Source of the DNA: Gemmatimonadota bacterium
GTDB taxonomy: Bacteria > Latescibacterota > UBA2968 > UBA8231
Assembly (NCBI GenBank): GCA_028875335.1
Contig: JAPPEF010000304.1
Coordinates: 1-7,933 of the forward strand
DNA: 7,933 nucleotides
Reading direction: 5' to 3'
Shown here: positions 7,698-7,933 of the stretch, piece after piece
Layout of the letters: every line of letters begins with the position of its first letter
How positions within the stretch are numbered: the stretch's first letter is position 1
Notes under the pieces: generated by a model
The model's database searches: none
What the model was told of the DNA's origin: nothing
What the model saw: the letters and a program-made list of their open reading frames with translations, nothing else
Made by a program: the position numbers and the translations under genes

Positions 7698-7817
7698 GTG
7701 CCATTTGCTGCATAAAACAATCAAAGTACAGCCATAAATCAAGTTAAACGCGACTCGCCATGCATATATATAAACTTGCTAAACCGCCCGCTTCTTTCTT
7801 TATATTACAAGCATATC

Positions 7818-7822
7818 AAGGA
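7818..7822 (+). promoter_or_regulatory. Ribosome binding site of the truncated rightward gene
   Basis: AAGGA, nine bases before the ATG at 7832, at normal spacing. It supports the reality of the short open reading frame that runs off the window. Confidence 0.65.
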
Positions 7823-7831
7823 AAAAGTGCC

Positions 7832-7933
7832 ATGCAGCACATCATTGCTTCGTGTTTCCTACTCGTCCTGTCGATTGTGCCGGCGCACAGCCGCGGGGAG
7901 TTTCGCGTCGGGGGAGACGAGGGCAACCCTTGG
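7832..7933 (+). CDS. N-terminus of an exported protein, cut by the window edge
   Basis: Thirty-four codons from ATG 7832 stay open to the last base. The product starts with a signal peptide: MQHIIASCFLLVLSIVPAHS, with a probable cleavage after AHS and the sequence RGEFRVGGDEGNPW following. The single Cys lies inside the hydrophobic core, not in a lipobox, so this is not an obvious lipoprotein. The first mature residues (F-R-V-G-G-D-x-x-x-x-W) resemble those of the divergent neighbour (V-S-I-G-E-G-G-D-L-D-W), which hints that it is another member of the same exported family. Only about fourteen mature residues are visible, so this is tentative. A ribosome binding site and a possible promoter lie just upstream. 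Confidence 0.72.
   Translation, partial: MQHIIASCFLLVLSIVPAHSRGEFRVGGDEGNPW

Larger units (their letters stand above)
7687..7831. promoter_or_regulatory. AT-rich divergent promoter region
   Basis: These 145 bases lie between two diverging genes for exported proteins and are clearly more AT-rich than the coding sequence, especially 7760-7820 (alternating TATATATA at 7765-7772, next to the palindrome ATGCAT at 7760-7765). Both genes must be started from here. For the rightward gene, TTGCTA (7776-7781) and TATATT (7801-7806) could form a -35/-10 pair with a long 19-base spacer. For the leftward gene no convincing pair stands out. The shared region suggests joint regulation, but no operator is recognised. 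Confidence 0.5.

Noticed and set aside
7687..7713. Longer start of the minus-strand exported protein at 7713
   Set aside because: It adds MQQMARRMD before a complete signal peptide. GGAGG is well spaced only for the ATG at 7684-7686.
7760..7772. TA-repeat as a replication or recombination site
   Set aside because: It is a short alternating AT tract in a promoter region, without direct repeats or DnaA-box-like sequences nearby.

Overview
This is a GC-rich bacterial window read with the standard code. G or C dominates the third codon positions of all the genes. No rRNA, tRNA, phage, transposase, CRISPR or plasmid function is visible. The best taxonomic hint comes from two exported proteins. 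Both end in a domain with GPNPFTPNGDGIND near its start and a W-[DN]-G-x-D-D-x-G-[RQ]-x-x-P-P-G-L-Y block near its end. Such tails are typical of didermic bacteria of the FCB group and related uncultured phyla (Latescibacteria-like or Poribacteria-like lineages). The phylum assignment is inference; no marker gene is present.

Layout: (1) 1-491, plus strand, the 3' end of an exported protein with the C-terminal tail domain. (2) 562-3225, plus strand, an 887-residue protein with a signal peptide, read here as an outer-membrane beta-barrel-like protein with an Asp/Asn-rich middle section that includes EF-hand-like loops. It lies 70 nt after gene 1 with a strong ribosome binding site. (3) A 29-bp perfect palindrome at 3222-3250, which contains the stop codon of gene 2. 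(4) 3293-5503, plus strand, a 736-residue GT-C (family 39-like) membrane glycosyltransferase fused to eight TPR units. (5) A 92-nt convergent gap. (6) 5596-7686, minus strand, a 696-residue exported multidomain protein with the same C-terminal domain as gene 1. (7) A 145-nt AT-rich divergent promoter region. (8) 7832-7933, plus strand, the first 34 codons of another exported protein, which runs off the window.

How the genes may work together: almost everything here is built for the cell envelope. Two or three members of one exported family surround a barrel-like outer-membrane protein and a membrane glycosyltransferase whose active site should face the periplasm. A coherent but unproven reading is a surface-display module. 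The exported proteins would be recognised by their shared tail, possibly sugar-modified by the GT-C enzyme, and presented at or through the outer membrane with the barrel protein. The sequence supports the domain content and gene order. The functional link is inference.
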